A DNA stretch of 64,000 nucleotides from assembly GCA_964622545.1 (NCBI GenBank), contig CAZUQM010000004.1, positions 204,189-268,188 of the forward strand. The letters are read 5' to 3'. Positions 54,668 through 63,945 of this stretch are shown in pieces (position 1 is the stretch's first letter; every line of letters starts with the position of its first letter). Position numbers and translations under genes: made by a program. This stretch comes from JAFGLZ01 sp964622545 (GTDB taxonomy: Bacteria; Planctomycetota; Phycisphaerae; UBA1845; JAFGLZ01). Under the pieces are notes generated by a model that was given only the letters and a program-made list of their open reading frames with translations, was not told the origin of the DNA and searched no databases.

Positions 54668-54702
54668 ACAAGGCCCCATCTCGGCAAGAGACAGGGCCTT
54701 GT
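54668..54702 (-). terminator. Terminator after PEP-CTERM gene
   Basis: A 9-bp stem ACAAGGCCC / GGGCCTTGT, loop about 17, followed on the minus strand by TCTTTGT. Confidence 0.75.
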
Positions 54703-54749
54703 TGAGTACCGCTTGGATTCAGGTGCTAAGCGTCACACCTGGGGACAGC

Positions 54750-55424
54750 TTAGCTGCGACGACGACGCAGCCAGGCACCGGCGCCAGCCAGACCCATGGC
54801 GGTCAGACCACCGAAGGCCGGGTCGGGCACGACGTGGGCCGTACCTTCGACGTCCATGATCAGGTCGAGCGTGATCGTCATGCCGATGTCGGGAATGCCG
54901 ACCGCATAGCCGAACACGAACGCCAGGTTGGCCGTGACGATGTCGCTACGCATCACCGAGGTGCTGATGGTGACGTCGACGGGCAGCAGCATACCGGCCG
55001 ACGTAGCCGTCTGGAACGTCGTCTTGAACGCACCAGACACTTCGACCACGGCCTCGAGGAACGCGTCAGTCTGGACCGGAACAATCCCACCGACCGGAAT
55101 ATGGGAAGCTTCCGGCTGGAGGAACTCGCTGATCAGCGCACCGCCCGGACCGACATTGGCCGTGGCAAGACCGCCAATGCTCAGAGCCATCGACTCTGTG
55201 TTGGTAATGGCAGCATTACCGAGCAGGATAGTGTCCGACTCGCCGATGTGGCAGTCGCTCTGGGCGATGGTGATATCGAACCAGCCACCCATATCGCTCG
55301 TCGTGCTGCCGGCGCCCTGCAGGTTCAACACGATGTTGCCCTGCGTTACGTCGAATGTGTAGGTCACCTCACTCGCCATCACGGGGGCGGCCATCAAGAC
55401 CGCAATAATAGCAGCTAACCTCAT
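54750..55424 (-). CDS. Secreted PEP-CTERM protein (VPDP variant)
   Basis: This encodes 224 residues. The signal peptide is MRLAAIIAVLMAAPVMAS, and the C-terminus is HVVPDPAFGG, a hydrophobic run and WLRRRRS, a planctomycete PEP-CTERM variant. The body is Gly/Thr-rich and beta-like (FDITIAQSDCHIGESDTILL) without enzyme motifs. The start at 55424 follows AAAGGAGG. It has a long (about 700 bp) gene-free region upstream. Probably a secreted surface protein. Confidence 0.88.
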   Translation of the reverse strand: MRLAAIIAVLMAAPVMASEVTYTFDVTQGNIVLNLQGAGSTTSDMGGWFDITIAQSDCHIGESDTILLGNAAITNTESMALSIGGLATANVGPGGALISEFLQPEASHIPVGGIVPVQTDAFLEAVVEVSGAFKTTFQTATSAGMLLPVDVTISTSVMRSDIVTANLAFVFGYAVGIPDIGMTITLDLIMDVEGTAHVVPDPAFGGLTAMGLAGAGAWLRRRRS

Positions 55425-56128
55425 ACCCTCAATCCTCCTTTCCTTTCCGGGGCTCCTCAGCCCTCTCCTCCAGCCTCAGGGACACCCTCAGAACTCCCTC
55501 GGCTGCAGATGTGTGGAAAACTTCACCGTTACGTCGAAGAGATATGAAGACCCCTGAGAACTGTTACGACTCCCCTACTCCGCCAATCATCACGCGCCGG
55601 CGAGGCCGTGTGGAGCTTGCATTCAGGTTCGTCGTGGGGATACTTCCCTCCGTTCTCCAGGCAAGCACAGACCCAGCGAGTCAGACATGAAATCGGTAGG
55701 GCCTGTGAGCCTCCCACTCCTCTCTTGATGACATTACTGTATCCCAACGGCTTGGCAAGGTCAAGAACAAAACACCCGAATTTGCCGGGGGCGTCAAATC
55801 ACGATAAAGCAAATCGATCGCCAGACTTAGGTCCCTGCAGAAGGGCCGGAACCACGCCGGTTGCAGCCAAATTACCACCCACTGTTTGGCCCAGGCCCAT
55901 CCGTCGCAAGCCATTTGGCCAAATGAACTTACCTCCATGACCTTGCCAAACTCACACCCCTCGACAACGGGATGGGGCCACACCGGCAAGCCTCGATCGC
56001 TTAAGTTAATCTCCACAATAGATTTAGGTTCGTGTCAGGCACGACGACGTGGCCCACCTCCTCCACCGAAAGCGGCCCTCGAAGGTGTCATCGGCACACC
56101 GTGTCACCCCGTGAGGTCAACCACACGA
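55425..56128. other. 704-bp gap upstream of the PEP-CTERM gene
   Basis: It is AT-richer than its surroundings. Open frames on both strands (up to 111 codons) lack ribosome sites and recognisable motifs. It contains the perfect 14-bp palindrome listed separately and several CCAAAT/TTTGGCC words. Long leader or multiple regulatory sites for the PEP-CTERM gene are likely. Confidence 0.45.
55912..55925. promoter_or_regulatory. Perfect palindrome, possible operator
   Basis: CATTTGGCCAAATG is a perfect 14-bp palindrome in AT-rich DNA. A related GTTTGGCC occurs at 55884. No regulator is identified. Confidence 0.35.
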
Positions 56129-56887
56129 CTACGAATTTTCCTGTCGGACCTCGGGTTTTTCCACGACCAACACGGCCACCTCGCTTGGACAGTTGAACCT
56201 GAAGTGAAAGGGTGACGACGTCCCAATCCCCGAGCTGACGTGCAGCCATCTCCCGTCCACCCAATGCAATCCGAGTGTCTGCTCGCGACGGATCCGATCG
56301 TTACACGTCACGCTGCCCCACCACGGCAAGCGCCATTGTCCGCCGTGGGTATGACCGCTGAGAACGAGGTCAACCGCCCCGTCGGGAAGGTGATGAATCG
56401 TCGAGGGCACGTGCGCCAACAAGATGGTCGGTTCCCCGTTGACGCAGCCCTTCAGGGTGCTCGGTACGTCGGCCACCGATCGCCACGCGTCATCGATGCC
56501 CGCGACGTGAAAGCGATGTCCCCGATCGAACAGACACACCGACTCGTTTCGCAGGAACCGCACGGCTCCGTCGCTGAACGCATCCGCCAGTCGGTGCGCG
56601 TCGTGATTGCCCAGCACCGCGAACGCCCCCAACCTCGGCCGGCAAGCGTCGGCAAGCCGACGAATCAACGGCACGGCGCGATGCCAGTCTCGAGGGAAGA
56701 GGCAGAAGTCGCCCGTAAACACGAGCAGATCGCACTCGATCCGTTCGAGCCTGCGACAGATCCGCTCGTGCAGGGCCCGCCATCGCCCGAAATGCAAATC
56801 GGATAGCTGCACGATGCGTAGCGGACTCAAGGCCCTGGGCATCCCGGCCAGGGGCACGGGCTGATGTCGTACGACCAGATCGCTCAT
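56129..56887 (-). CDS. Calcineurin-like metallophosphoesterase
   Basis: This encodes 252 residues from the ATG at 56887. All metallophosphoesterase motifs are present: IVQLSDLHFG (DxH), FTGDF (GD), LGNHDAHRLAD (GNHD), LLAHVPS and LSGHTHGGQWRLP (GHxH). The GHTHGGQ ending is typical of the YaeI/UDP-2,3-diacylglucosamine-like group of phosphoesterases. Substrate unclear. An open frame extends upstream, but the start at 56887 is near a GGAAG. Confidence 0.93.
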   Translation of the reverse strand: MSDLVVRHQPVPLAGMPRALSPLRIVQLSDLHFGRWRALHERICRRLERIECDLLVFTGDFCLFPRDWHRAVPLIRRLADACRPRLGAFAVLGNHDAHRLADAFSDGAVRFLRNESVCLFDRGHRFHVAGIDDAWRSVADVPSTLKGCVNGEPTILLAHVPSTIHHLPDGAVDLVLSGHTHGGQWRLPWWGSVTCNDRIRREQTLGLHWVDGRWLHVSSGIGTSSPFHFRFNCPSEVAVLVVEKPEVRQENS

Positions 56888-57055
56888 GAAACCCCGTCTT
56901 CCAGGGCGGCTCGGGCAGGCAAGCACCGCCACGATTGCTGCCGGTTTTTTCCCCATCTACAATGGTCCTTGACGACCCGCACGATGGCGGTGGGTCGTCG
57001 AACACGGGTCTCATCATAGGCATCCGTCGGGAACGTTTGTAGAGGTGCCCCCTTC

Positions 57056-58219
57056 ATGGAACCGGTCAGGCTCGCTGTCATCGGGCTGGGCGGCATGGGT
57101 CGCGTGCACGTCAAGAACCTCCGTGGCAGCAAGCTGACCCGGCTGGTGGCCCTGGCGGACCTGGACGTCGACAACGCCCGGGAGGTGGCCGACGAGCTGC
57201 GCGCCGAGGACCGCACCGACGTAGCGGTCTTCGCCGACCACGAAGCCTTGCTCCAGGCGGACCTGGCCGAGGCCGTCCTCATCGTCACGCCCCACCCGTC
57301 CCACACGCAGGTTGCGATCGCGTGCTTCGAGGCGGGCTTGCACGTGCTCTGCGAGAAGCCGCTGGCCGAGCGCGTCAGCTACGCCGATCGTATCCTCGCC
57401 GCGGCCGACAAGGCCGGCACGGTCTTCGCGGTCATGCTCCAGCATCGGATGCACGGCCTGAAACGTCGGCTTCGACGCCTGATTCGAGAAGGCGAGCTCG
57501 GCCGCCCGACGCGGATGCACTTCGTGGCGACCGACAGCTATCGGTCGCAGACCTACTACGATTCAGCAGCATGGCGAGGGACCTGGGCGGGTGAAGGCGG
57601 CGGCGTCTTGATGAACCAGGCCCCGCACCACCTCGACCAGGTCATCTGGCAGATGGGACCGGTCAAACGCGTCCTCGCCCGCTGCCGCACCAGCGACGTG
57701 CATCGCATCGAGATTGAGGACGATGCCGAAGCGTTGATCGACTTCGCGGGCGGAGCCGTGGGTTTCTTCAGCGCGACCACGTGCGAGCTTCCCGGTGTCT
57801 TCCGGATCGAGGTCTCCGGCGACCGTGGACTCGCCCGGCTGGCCGAGAAGAAGCTGACGGTCTGGCGCACCAACTACTCCGTACGCGATTTCAACCAAGC
57901 CGACGCGGCCGACAAACCCGAAGAGCTCGAAGTCGGCCAGCCCGAGACGCTCGAGCCCGACGAGCCGGTGGTCGGCGAGCATCTGGGCATCTGCGAGAAC
58001 TTCTGCCGCGCCATTCGTAGTGGCGAGCCGCTTATCGCACCAGGACATGAGGGGCTCGGCTCGCTTGAGCTGGCCAACGCGATGGTCCTGTCGTCCGAAC
58101 TCGGCGCGTGGGTGGATCTACCGCTCGACCGCGCCGCTTACGATGAGCTGGCCGATCGCCTCATCGGAAAGCGCGCCCGACGGGCGTCGAGAGACCACGG
58201 CAGTGGGAACGACTCGTGA
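57056..58219 (+). CDS. Gfo/Idh/MocA-family NAD(P)-dependent oxidoreductase
   Basis: This encodes 387 residues. The Rossmann motif is LAVIGLGGMGRVHVKN, the catalytic-region motif is VLCEKPLAERVS (EKP), and the conserved Asp/His pair is in GGGVLMNQAPHHLDQVIW. The enzyme type is the same as at 28465 but sequence differs clearly. Members act on inositols, sugars and glycosides. The tail after about residue 370 is basic and polar. It is divergent from the phosphoesterase gene; the two share a promoter region. Confidence 0.93.
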   Translation: MEPVRLAVIGLGGMGRVHVKNLRGSKLTRLVALADLDVDNAREVADELRAEDRTDVAVFADHEALLQADLAEAVLIVTPHPSHTQVAIACFEAGLHVLCEKPLAERVSYADRILAAADKAGTVFAVMLQHRMHGLKRRLRRLIREGELGRPTRMHFVATDSYRSQTYYDSAAWRGTWAGEGGGVLMNQAPHHLDQVIWQMGPVKRVLARCRTSDVHRIEIEDDAEALIDFAGGAVGFFSATTCELPGVFRIEVSGDRGLARLAEKKLTVWRTNYSVRDFNQADAADKPEELEVGQPETLEPDEPVVGEHLGICENFCRAIRSGEPLIAPGHEGLGSLELANAMVLSSELGAWVDLPLDRAAYDELADRLIGKRARRASRDHGSGNDS

Positions 58220-58427
58220 GACGTGCGATCGAGGCAACCGCCGTCTCGGCGGCCCCGCCTGCGTCCGATAGAAACGCTCGCCTTGACCGACAAAGGGCAT
58301 GACGGTTCGCCCGGGGAAACCCTCCCCCAGAAAATCCACTCCCGCTGAAGAACTTTGAGTGACATTGGTTTGTGTGGGGCCCAAATCGTATCTTACCCGT
58401 GAGAACGGGCCGTTCCGTGGAGCAGGG

Positions 58428-59411
58428 ATGACACCTTGGCCGTGCATTCTGATTGTGGAGGACCAAGGCGCTCACGTCGCGCAGATGCGAGAGCGATTGC
58501 GAAGCCGCTACCCCAGGTGTTTCGTGGCGTGCGTCTCTACCGGTGCCGATACCGACCGGATCGAGCTGGGACGTTTCGACCTGATCCTGCTCGGCTACCA
58601 CCTGCCGGACTGCACGGGCCTGGACCTGGTCAAGCGTTTGGCGCCGAAGGTCCGTGCCCCGATCGTCATGGTGACCGGGCTGCGCTCGGGCGAGACGGCC
58701 GCCTCGGCCATCCACGCCGGTGCGTCCGACTACATCGTCAAGACCGACGACTACCTCGACGTCTTGCACGTCGTGATTGAGAAGAACCTGGTGATGGCCT
58801 CGCTTCGGGCCAATGTCGCCCAGCTTCAGGATGAGCTCTGTATGCGCTGCGATGAGCTGGCCGAGAAGAACCAGCAGCTCGAAGCCCGCAACGCGCAGCT
58901 TCGCGAGGCCACCATCCGCGATCCGCTCACCGGTCTGTACAACCGCCGCTACTTCAACGAGGCCAGCGAGCAGCTCGTCGCCCACGCGAGGCGCTACGGC
59001 CAAGAGCTGAGCTGCATGATGATCGACGTGGACAAGTTCAAGCAGGCCAACGACAAGCTGGGGCACTTGGTCGGTGATCGTCTGCTCGAGCTCGCCGGTC
59101 AGGCCGTTTCCGAGTCGGTCCGCAGCGCGGACGTGGCCGCCCGCTTCGGCGGCGACGAGTTCATCGTCTGTCTGCCGAACACGGCCTTCGCAGACGCGTA
59201 CACGTGCGCAAGCCGCATCCGCATTCGGTTCGACCAGCTCGTCAAGGCCGAGGTTCCCGCGGCGATCGGCATGACGCTGAGCGTCGGCGTGGCGAGCCTG
59301 AAGCAGAACGACCTCCGCACCGCCCATGAGCTGGTGGGCATGGCCGATCGGTTGATGTACGTGTGCAAAGGCGCGGGCGTCGGGGGCATCTTCCCCTCCG
59401 TGCCGGTCTGA
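58428..59411 (+). CDS. Receiver-GGDEF protein (diguanylate cyclase) with degenerate receiver
   Basis: This encodes 327 residues from the ATG at 58428 (GGAGC upstream). The receiver domain (about 6-125) keeps ILIVEDQ, VMVTG and YIVKTDDY, but the phosphoacceptor Asp is replaced by Gly (G56 in LILLGYHLPD; codon GGC at 58593-58595). A coiled coil joins it to a full GGDEF domain (about 170-320) with RDPLTGLYNRR, DVDKFKQAND and RFGGDEF. The RxxD inhibitory site (RSADVAA) five residues before is present. It should make c-di-GMP with phosphorylation-independent control. Confidence 0.93.
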   Translation: MTPWPCILIVEDQGAHVAQMRERLRSRYPRCFVACVSTGADTDRIELGRFDLILLGYHLPDCTGLDLVKRLAPKVRAPIVMVTGLRSGETAASAIHAGASDYIVKTDDYLDVLHVVIEKNLVMASLRANVAQLQDELCMRCDELAEKNQQLEARNAQLREATIRDPLTGLYNRRYFNEASEQLVAHARRYGQELSCMMIDVDKFKQANDKLGHLVGDRLLELAGQAVSESVRSADVAARFGGDEFIVCLPNTAFADAYTCASRIRIRFDQLVKAEVPAAIGMTLSVGVASLKQNDLRTAHELVGMADRLMYVCKGAGVGGIFPSVPV

Positions 59412-59750
59412 AGGCAGGGGCGTCGTCCGGCGTCGCGACCCGTCGATTGTCAACTCAGGGCGGTCGCGAACGGCAGTACCATTCGTGCCCACCCCCACTT
59501 GCTGTCCCCCCATCTGCAGGACGGCTCCTACAGAGGCCGCCACAGAGCTTGCCGGGGGCTGTGCTTGGCTCCCGGCTATTTTAAGTTGCCCCTTCGGGGC
59601 ACACGACCCCGCCCACACGGTCAAGCACCCCACCGCCTCCCGCGTTGAGTCCCCACGTTGCCACGACGTCAGGATCAGCTATGATGATCGCCTTGGTATT
59701 CGGGGAGAACCTTCAAGCCGGCGGGAAGATTCAGCCGCCCAGGCCCTCGC
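59412..59750. other. 339-bp gap after GGDEF gene
   Basis: It holds the stem-loop at 59551 and no convincing gene. It should contain the promoter of the AEC-permease operon. Confidence 0.4.
59551..59583 (+). terminator. Possible terminator downstream of GGDEF gene
   Basis: GCCGGGGGC / GCTCCCGGC-type stem followed by TATTTT, 140 bp after the GGDEF stop. Confidence 0.5.
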
Positions 59751-60722
59751 ATGCTCAGCAGGCAAGCCGTCCAGTTCATCGTCATGCTCGGCGTGATCGT
59801 GGTCTCGTCGGTCGCCGGCTATATCGCGCGCCGCCGGGGTTGGGTGGGCGAATCGGCCAGCCGCCCGATCCACATGGCCACGATGATCGGCGGCTACCCG
59901 CTGGTCTGCGCACTGCCCGTGTGGGTCCTGCCTCTGCGGACGGCCGACTTCTGGATCCCCGCCCAATGCATCCTGCTGACGCTGTCATGCTTCGGCGTGG
60001 GGTTGGCCGTCGGGCGGATGCTCGGTCTGTCGCGGTCCGAGCTGGGCGTGTTCAGCTACAGCGCCGCCCACGGCAACATCGGCTTCACGATGGGCGGGTT
60101 CATCTGCTTCTGCCTGGGGGGCGAGCAGGCGCTGGCCTACGCGATCATCTACATCTTCGCCTGGAGCGTCCTGATGTTCGCGGGCTTCTTCCCGCTGGCC
60201 GAGACGTTCGCCCGCAGCGACGCCAGGCTCTCGATGGCGTCGGTCGTCCGCAACCTGATTGACGTGCGGTGCCTCGCGCTGCTGGGCACGCTGGTCGGCC
60301 TGGCGCTCAACCTGACCGGCGTGCCGAGGCCCGAGCTGATCGACCGCACACATATCGTCGACGTCCTCGTCATCCTGACCACGGCGGCCATGTTCTTCGT
60401 GATCGGCCTGACCCTGCACGTCAGCCGCATCGCCGAGGCCAAGGCCCAGCACGCCCTGCTGGCGCTGATCAAGTTCGTGATCTCCCCGCTGCTGGCCCTG
60501 TTCTGGATCGCGGTGGCACGGGGCATGGGCATCCACATCGCGCCCTTGCAGCGCATGGTCTTCCTCATAGAATCCACCGTGCCGATCGCGCTCTTCGTGA
60601 CCGTGGTCGCGAACCTGTATCATCTAAACGTGCGATTGGCCACGGCCCTGTTCGTGGTCAACACGGTGCTGTTCGTGGTCGTCGTCTTGCCGGTGTTGGT
60701 GCTCGTATTCGGAGGCACGTAG
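59751..60722 (+). CDS. AEC-family (auxin efflux carrier-like) permease
   Basis: This encodes 323 residues and about ten hydrophobic helices arranged as two halves joined by a hydrophilic loop (AETFARSDARLSMASVVRN). Family cues include SAAHGNIGFTMGGF in the first half and VFLIESTVPIALFVTVVANLY in the second, the latter similar to the substrate-binding crossover of AEC proteins. These carry organic acids or other anions across the inner membrane. It precedes the nucleotidyltransferase gene by four bases. Confidence 0.85.
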   Translation: MLSRQAVQFIVMLGVIVVSSVAGYIARRRGWVGESASRPIHMATMIGGYPLVCALPVWVLPLRTADFWIPAQCILLTLSCFGVGLAVGRMLGLSRSELGVFSYSAAHGNIGFTMGGFICFCLGGEQALAYAIIYIFAWSVLMFAGFFPLAETFARSDARLSMASVVRNLIDVRCLALLGTLVGLALNLTGVPRPELIDRTHIVDVLVILTTAAMFFVIGLTLHVSRIAEAKAQHALLALIKFVISPLLALFWIAVARGMGIHIAPLQRMVFLIESTVPIALFVTVVANLYHLNVRLATALFVVNTVLFVVVVLPVLVLVFGGT

Positions 60723-60726
60723 CGCA

Positions 60727-61797
60727 ATGGAGCATGCCGTGATCATGGCGGGCGGCGCGGGCACGCGGTTGTGGCCCCTGTCGCGAAACCAGCGTCCCAA
60801 GCAGGTGCTCAAGCTCTTCCAGGGCAAGTCGCTGCTTCGCAGGTCGTACGAGCGGTTGGCCGAGCGCTTCCCGCCCGAGCGCATCCACGTGATCACCACG
60901 GCGGGGCACCTGCCGATGGTGGCCGACGACTTGCCCGAGCTCCCGCAGGAGAACCTCATGGGCGAGCCCGTCGGACGCGACACCGCCAACGCCGTCGGCA
61001 TGGCCGCGGCCCTGCTCGAGACCCGCGACCCCGGCGCGACGATGGGCATCTTCACGGCCGACCACATCATCCGACCGATCGACCGTTTCGTCGCCGCGCT
61101 CGACACGGCCTACGCCCTCGTGGCCGAGCGGCCCGAGATGCTGGTGACCTTCGGCATCCGGCCTCAATCGCCCCACACCGGCTTCGGCTACATCCACCGC
61201 GGCACGAAGCTGGACGACGATGCCTTCGAGGTGGCCGAGTTCAAGGAAAAGCCCGACGAGGCCACCGCCCAGACCTACCTCGATTCCGGCGAGCACTACT
61301 GGAACAGCGGGATGTTCGTCTGGCGGGCTCGGACCGTGCTCGACGAGCTGGAGCGGAACCTGCCCGACTCCTACGGCAAGCTGGTGGATTTGGCGCAGCA
61401 CTGGTACGAACCTGGCGGGTTCGCGCGCGTCGAGCAGTTCTACCCCACGCTCGAGAAGATCAGCATCGACTACGCCGTCATGGAGAAGGCCGACCACGTC
61501 GCCGTCGTCGAGATGGACTGCGAGTGGCTCGACGTGGGATCCTGGACGGCCATCCCCGACGTGTTCGACCTCGACGCCATGGGCAACGCGCTGGTCGCGC
61601 CCAACACGGCGCGGATCGACGCATCCGGGAACATCGTCGTGAGCGAGGACGAGCACCTGATCGCCCTGATCGGCGTGAAGGATCTGGTCATCGTTCGCAG
61701 CGGCGATGCGACGCTGGTCTGCACCAAGGAGGCCGCCCAGCAGATCAAGGACATGGTCGGGCTGCTCAAGGAGCACCACGGCGACCGTTACGTCTGA
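60727..61797 (+). CDS. manC: Mannose-1-phosphate guanylyltransferase
   Basis: This encodes 356 residues. The nucleotide-binding motif is VIMAGGAGTRLWPLSRNQRPKQ, with FTADHIIRPIDRF, FKEKPDEATAQTYL and YWNSGMFVWRA as later family motifs. It makes GDP-mannose from mannose 1-phosphate and GTP for polysaccharide or glycoconjugate synthesis. No phosphomannose isomerase domain is fused (length is the single-domain type). The start at 60727 is close to the upstream permease stop, so translation may be coupled. Confidence 0.93.
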   Translation: MEHAVIMAGGAGTRLWPLSRNQRPKQVLKLFQGKSLLRRSYERLAERFPPERIHVITTAGHLPMVADDLPELPQENLMGEPVGRDTANAVGMAAALLETRDPGATMGIFTADHIIRPIDRFVAALDTAYALVAERPEMLVTFGIRPQSPHTGFGYIHRGTKLDDDAFEVAEFKEKPDEATAQTYLDSGEHYWNSGMFVWRARTVLDELERNLPDSYGKLVDLAQHWYEPGGFARVEQFYPTLEKISIDYAVMEKADHVAVVEMDCEWLDVGSWTAIPDVFDLDAMGNALVAPNTARIDASGNIVVSEDEHLIALIGVKDLVIVRSGDATLVCTKEAAQQIKDMVGLLKEHHGDRYV

Positions 61798-61841
61798 CCG
61801 GTCGACGGGACGGACCCCCGTCGCGGCCGGGGAGCACACCC

Positions 61842-62273
61842 ATGCCGAGATACCTGGGCATCGACTACGGGAAGCGCCGCATCGGCCTGGCCGTCAGCGA
61901 TGTCCTGGGGACCCTGGCCACGCCCCTGGCGACGCTACCCGCGACGCGCAACCCGGCCGACGACGCGGTGCAGGTCGTGGCCGCGGCCGACCTGGAGCAT
62001 GTCGAGGCCTTCGTGGTCGGCCTGCCCCTGAACATGGACGGCACCGAAGGCCCCCAGGCCAAGACCACCCGCGAGTTCATCCGCCAGCTCGAGGCCCGAG
62101 CGGGCAGCCGCCCGGTGACCGCCTGGGACGAACGTCTCAGCTCGTTCGCGGCCGACGAGCTGCTCGACCAGACCCACCTGACGTCCGCCCAGCGCAAGAA
62201 GCGCCGCGACCAGATCGCCGCCCAGGTCATCCTCCAGAGCTACCTCGATTCGCTCGACCTGTCGGCGGATTGA
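61842..62273 (+). CDS. ruvX: Holliday junction resolvase RuvX/YqgF
   Basis: This encodes 143 residues. The RNase H-like fold motifs are LGIDYGKRRIGLAVSD, VVGLPLNMDGTEGPQ, WDERLSSFAADELL and the C-terminal Asp in KKRRDQIAAQVILQSYLD. The family processes 16S rRNA 5' ends and may cut recombination intermediates. The ribosome site GGGGAGC precedes 61842. It follows manC by 44 bp. Confidence 0.95.
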   Translation: MPRYLGIDYGKRRIGLAVSDVLGTLATPLATLPATRNPADDAVQVVAAADLEHVEAFVVGLPLNMDGTEGPQAKTTREFIRQLEARAGSRPVTAWDERLSSFAADELLDQTHLTSAQRKKRRDQIAAQVILQSYLDSLDLSAD

Positions 62274-62402
62274 ACCCCGCCCGCTTTCCGCCGGTCGGTA
62301 AGGCAAGTCGTCCCATTCGGGTGCCGATAACTCATGGGAGAACTCCCTGCGCGTCACCGCTAGGGACGGCAGCATCGCTCAGGGTCCGATAAGGAAGACC
62401 GC

Positions 62403-63302
62403 ATGAACGCGCAAATGGCAGGCATGGCCATGCTCGTGCCGGACGACCGATCCTGGCTGGACGGGCTCGCCCCGGGCTGGCTGGACAGGCTCTTCCGACC
62501 GAGCGAACCGTCGGTCGAGACCGGCCTCGGCTCCGGCGAACCCGCCGACAGCGTGGGGGACGTCATGGACCCGCGACACCTCCGCGAGCTGCGACGGCGC
62601 GAGCAGACCTACTGGTGGCACGTCAACAAGCGGCGACTCGTGCTCGACCTGCTGCGAAGTCAGGTACCGGCCGGCGGGCGCGTGCTGGAGGTCGGTTGCG
62701 GCGGCGGCCTTCTCCAGGCCGCGCTGGCGGGCGAGGGTTGGCAGACGACCGCGGCGGACATCAGCCTGGCCGCGGCGCGCTTCGCCCGAGAGCAATCCGA
62801 CGCCGGCGCCCTGGTCTTCGACGCGACCAAGCCATGGCCCGTCGACGACGACGCCTTCGATGCCGTCCTGATGCTGGACGTCTTGGAGCACCTGGCCGAC
62901 GACGCATGGCCGCTGGCCGAGGCCCGACGCGTCGTCCGGCGCGGCGGGGCGGCCGTCATCACCGTGCCGGCCCATCCCTTCCTCTTCTCGACATGGGACG
63001 AGCTGGTCGGACACTGCCGGCGCTACACCCGTCGGCGACTCGCCCACCTGGCCGGCGGAGCCGGGCTACGTCTCTCGCGCCTGACCGCTTGGAACCTGAT
63101 CAGCCTGCCGCCGGCGGCGATCCTGCGGACCAAGGACCGGCTCCTCGGCAGCCGCCAGAGCGTGGCCGAGTTCCCCTCCGTGCCGGACGTCGTCAACCGA
63201 TGCCTGAAGGCCGTCGGCTGGGCCGAGCGGGCGCTGACACGGGTGTTCGACCTGCGCATGGGCCTCTCGCTGGCCGCGGTGCTGACCAAGCGCGGCGATT
63301 GA
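62403..63302 (+). CDS. Class I SAM-dependent methyltransferase
   Basis: This encodes 299 residues. The SAM-binding motif is VLEVGCGGGLLQAAL, followed by DISLAAARFAR, FDAVLMLDVLEHLADD (motif with Asp/Glu) and GGAAVITVPAHPFLFS. This layout fits the methyltransf_11/23 group, often acting on small molecules or lipids. An N-terminal extension of about 60 residues has no motif. A ribosome site (AAGGAAGA) precedes 62403. The specific substrate is unknown. Confidence 0.9.
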   Translation: MNAQMAGMAMLVPDDRSWLDGLAPGWLDRLFRPSEPSVETGLGSGEPADSVGDVMDPRHLRELRRREQTYWWHVNKRRLVLDLLRSQVPAGGRVLEVGCGGGLLQAALAGEGWQTTAADISLAAARFAREQSDAGALVFDATKPWPVDDDAFDAVLMLDVLEHLADDAWPLAEARRVVRRGGAAVITVPAHPFLFSTWDELVGHCRRYTRRRLAHLAGGAGLRLSRLTAWNLISLPPAAILRTKDRLLGSRQSVAEFPSVPDVVNRCLKAVGWAERALTRVFDLRMGLSLAAVLTKRGD

Positions 63303-63378
63303 ACGATTCCCGTTTCAGCTACGAGGTAAGCCCGGGGTGACCGGACCGATTCGCGGAAGATGCGACTGCGTTGAGCGC

Positions 63379-63864
63379 TCAGGCCTGCTCGGTCTCTTGC
63401 TGAGGGGTTTGCGGCTCGGCCGGTTGGGTCTTGGCGCGCTTGCCGCCGCCCAGCATGCCGCGCTCCTTGAGGACGTCGATAAGGATCAGGGCGATACCGC
63501 CGAGCGACAGGCCCCAGGCCAGCATGTCCAACGAGCCGGTCAGCTCCTGCTCACAGAGCTCCCGGAGCGAACCGCCCTCACCGAGGGCGATGGCCAGGCT
63601 GTCGAGATCCTTGACGCCGATCGCCTTGAGCTCTTCGGGCAGCTTATTGCCCGTCAGCATGGTGGCCACGGCGTTGCAGTAGGTGCCGCCATGCTCGTTC
63701 AGCTTGGCCGTCCACTCATCCATGGCCTGCTGGCCGACGATCAACGTTACGTTGCTCGCGCCGCCCCTGAACCATTTCTTGCGGTTGGCCGACTGCCACC
63801 CGACAAAGGCGGCGGCGAGAAGGCAGATGATGCCGAGCCACACCAGGATGGGCTGATTCTTCAT
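63379..63864 (-). CDS. Small membrane protein with two transmembrane segments, unknown function
   Basis: This encodes 161 residues from the ATG at 63864. The first hydrophobic helix is ILVWLGIICLLAAAFVGW, a mostly polar middle holds two Cys, and the second helix is MLAWGLSLGGIALILIDVL, followed by a Lys/Pro/Glu-rich tail. No family is recognised. It lies just upstream of the tRNA in the minus direction. Confidence 0.72.
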   Translation of the reverse strand: MKNQPILVWLGIICLLAAAFVGWQSANRKKWFRGGASNVTLIVGQQAMDEWTAKLNEHGGTYCNAVATMLTGNKLPEELKAIGVKDLDSLAIALGEGGSLRELCEQELTGSLDMLAWGLSLGGIALILIDVLKERGMLGGGKRAKTQPAEPQTPQQETEQA

Positions 63865-63945
63865 GGGTTCACCCAAAGCAAGGATGTGTTTTTCCTGCGG
63901 TGACCGATAACGTCGCGCCAGGCCGCCGCATGCCTCTCTGAAGAA

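Noticed and set aside
55681..56016. 111-codon minus-strand frame in the gap
   Set aside because: No ribosome site, no family motif and odd composition (many Trp, short hydrophobic runs).
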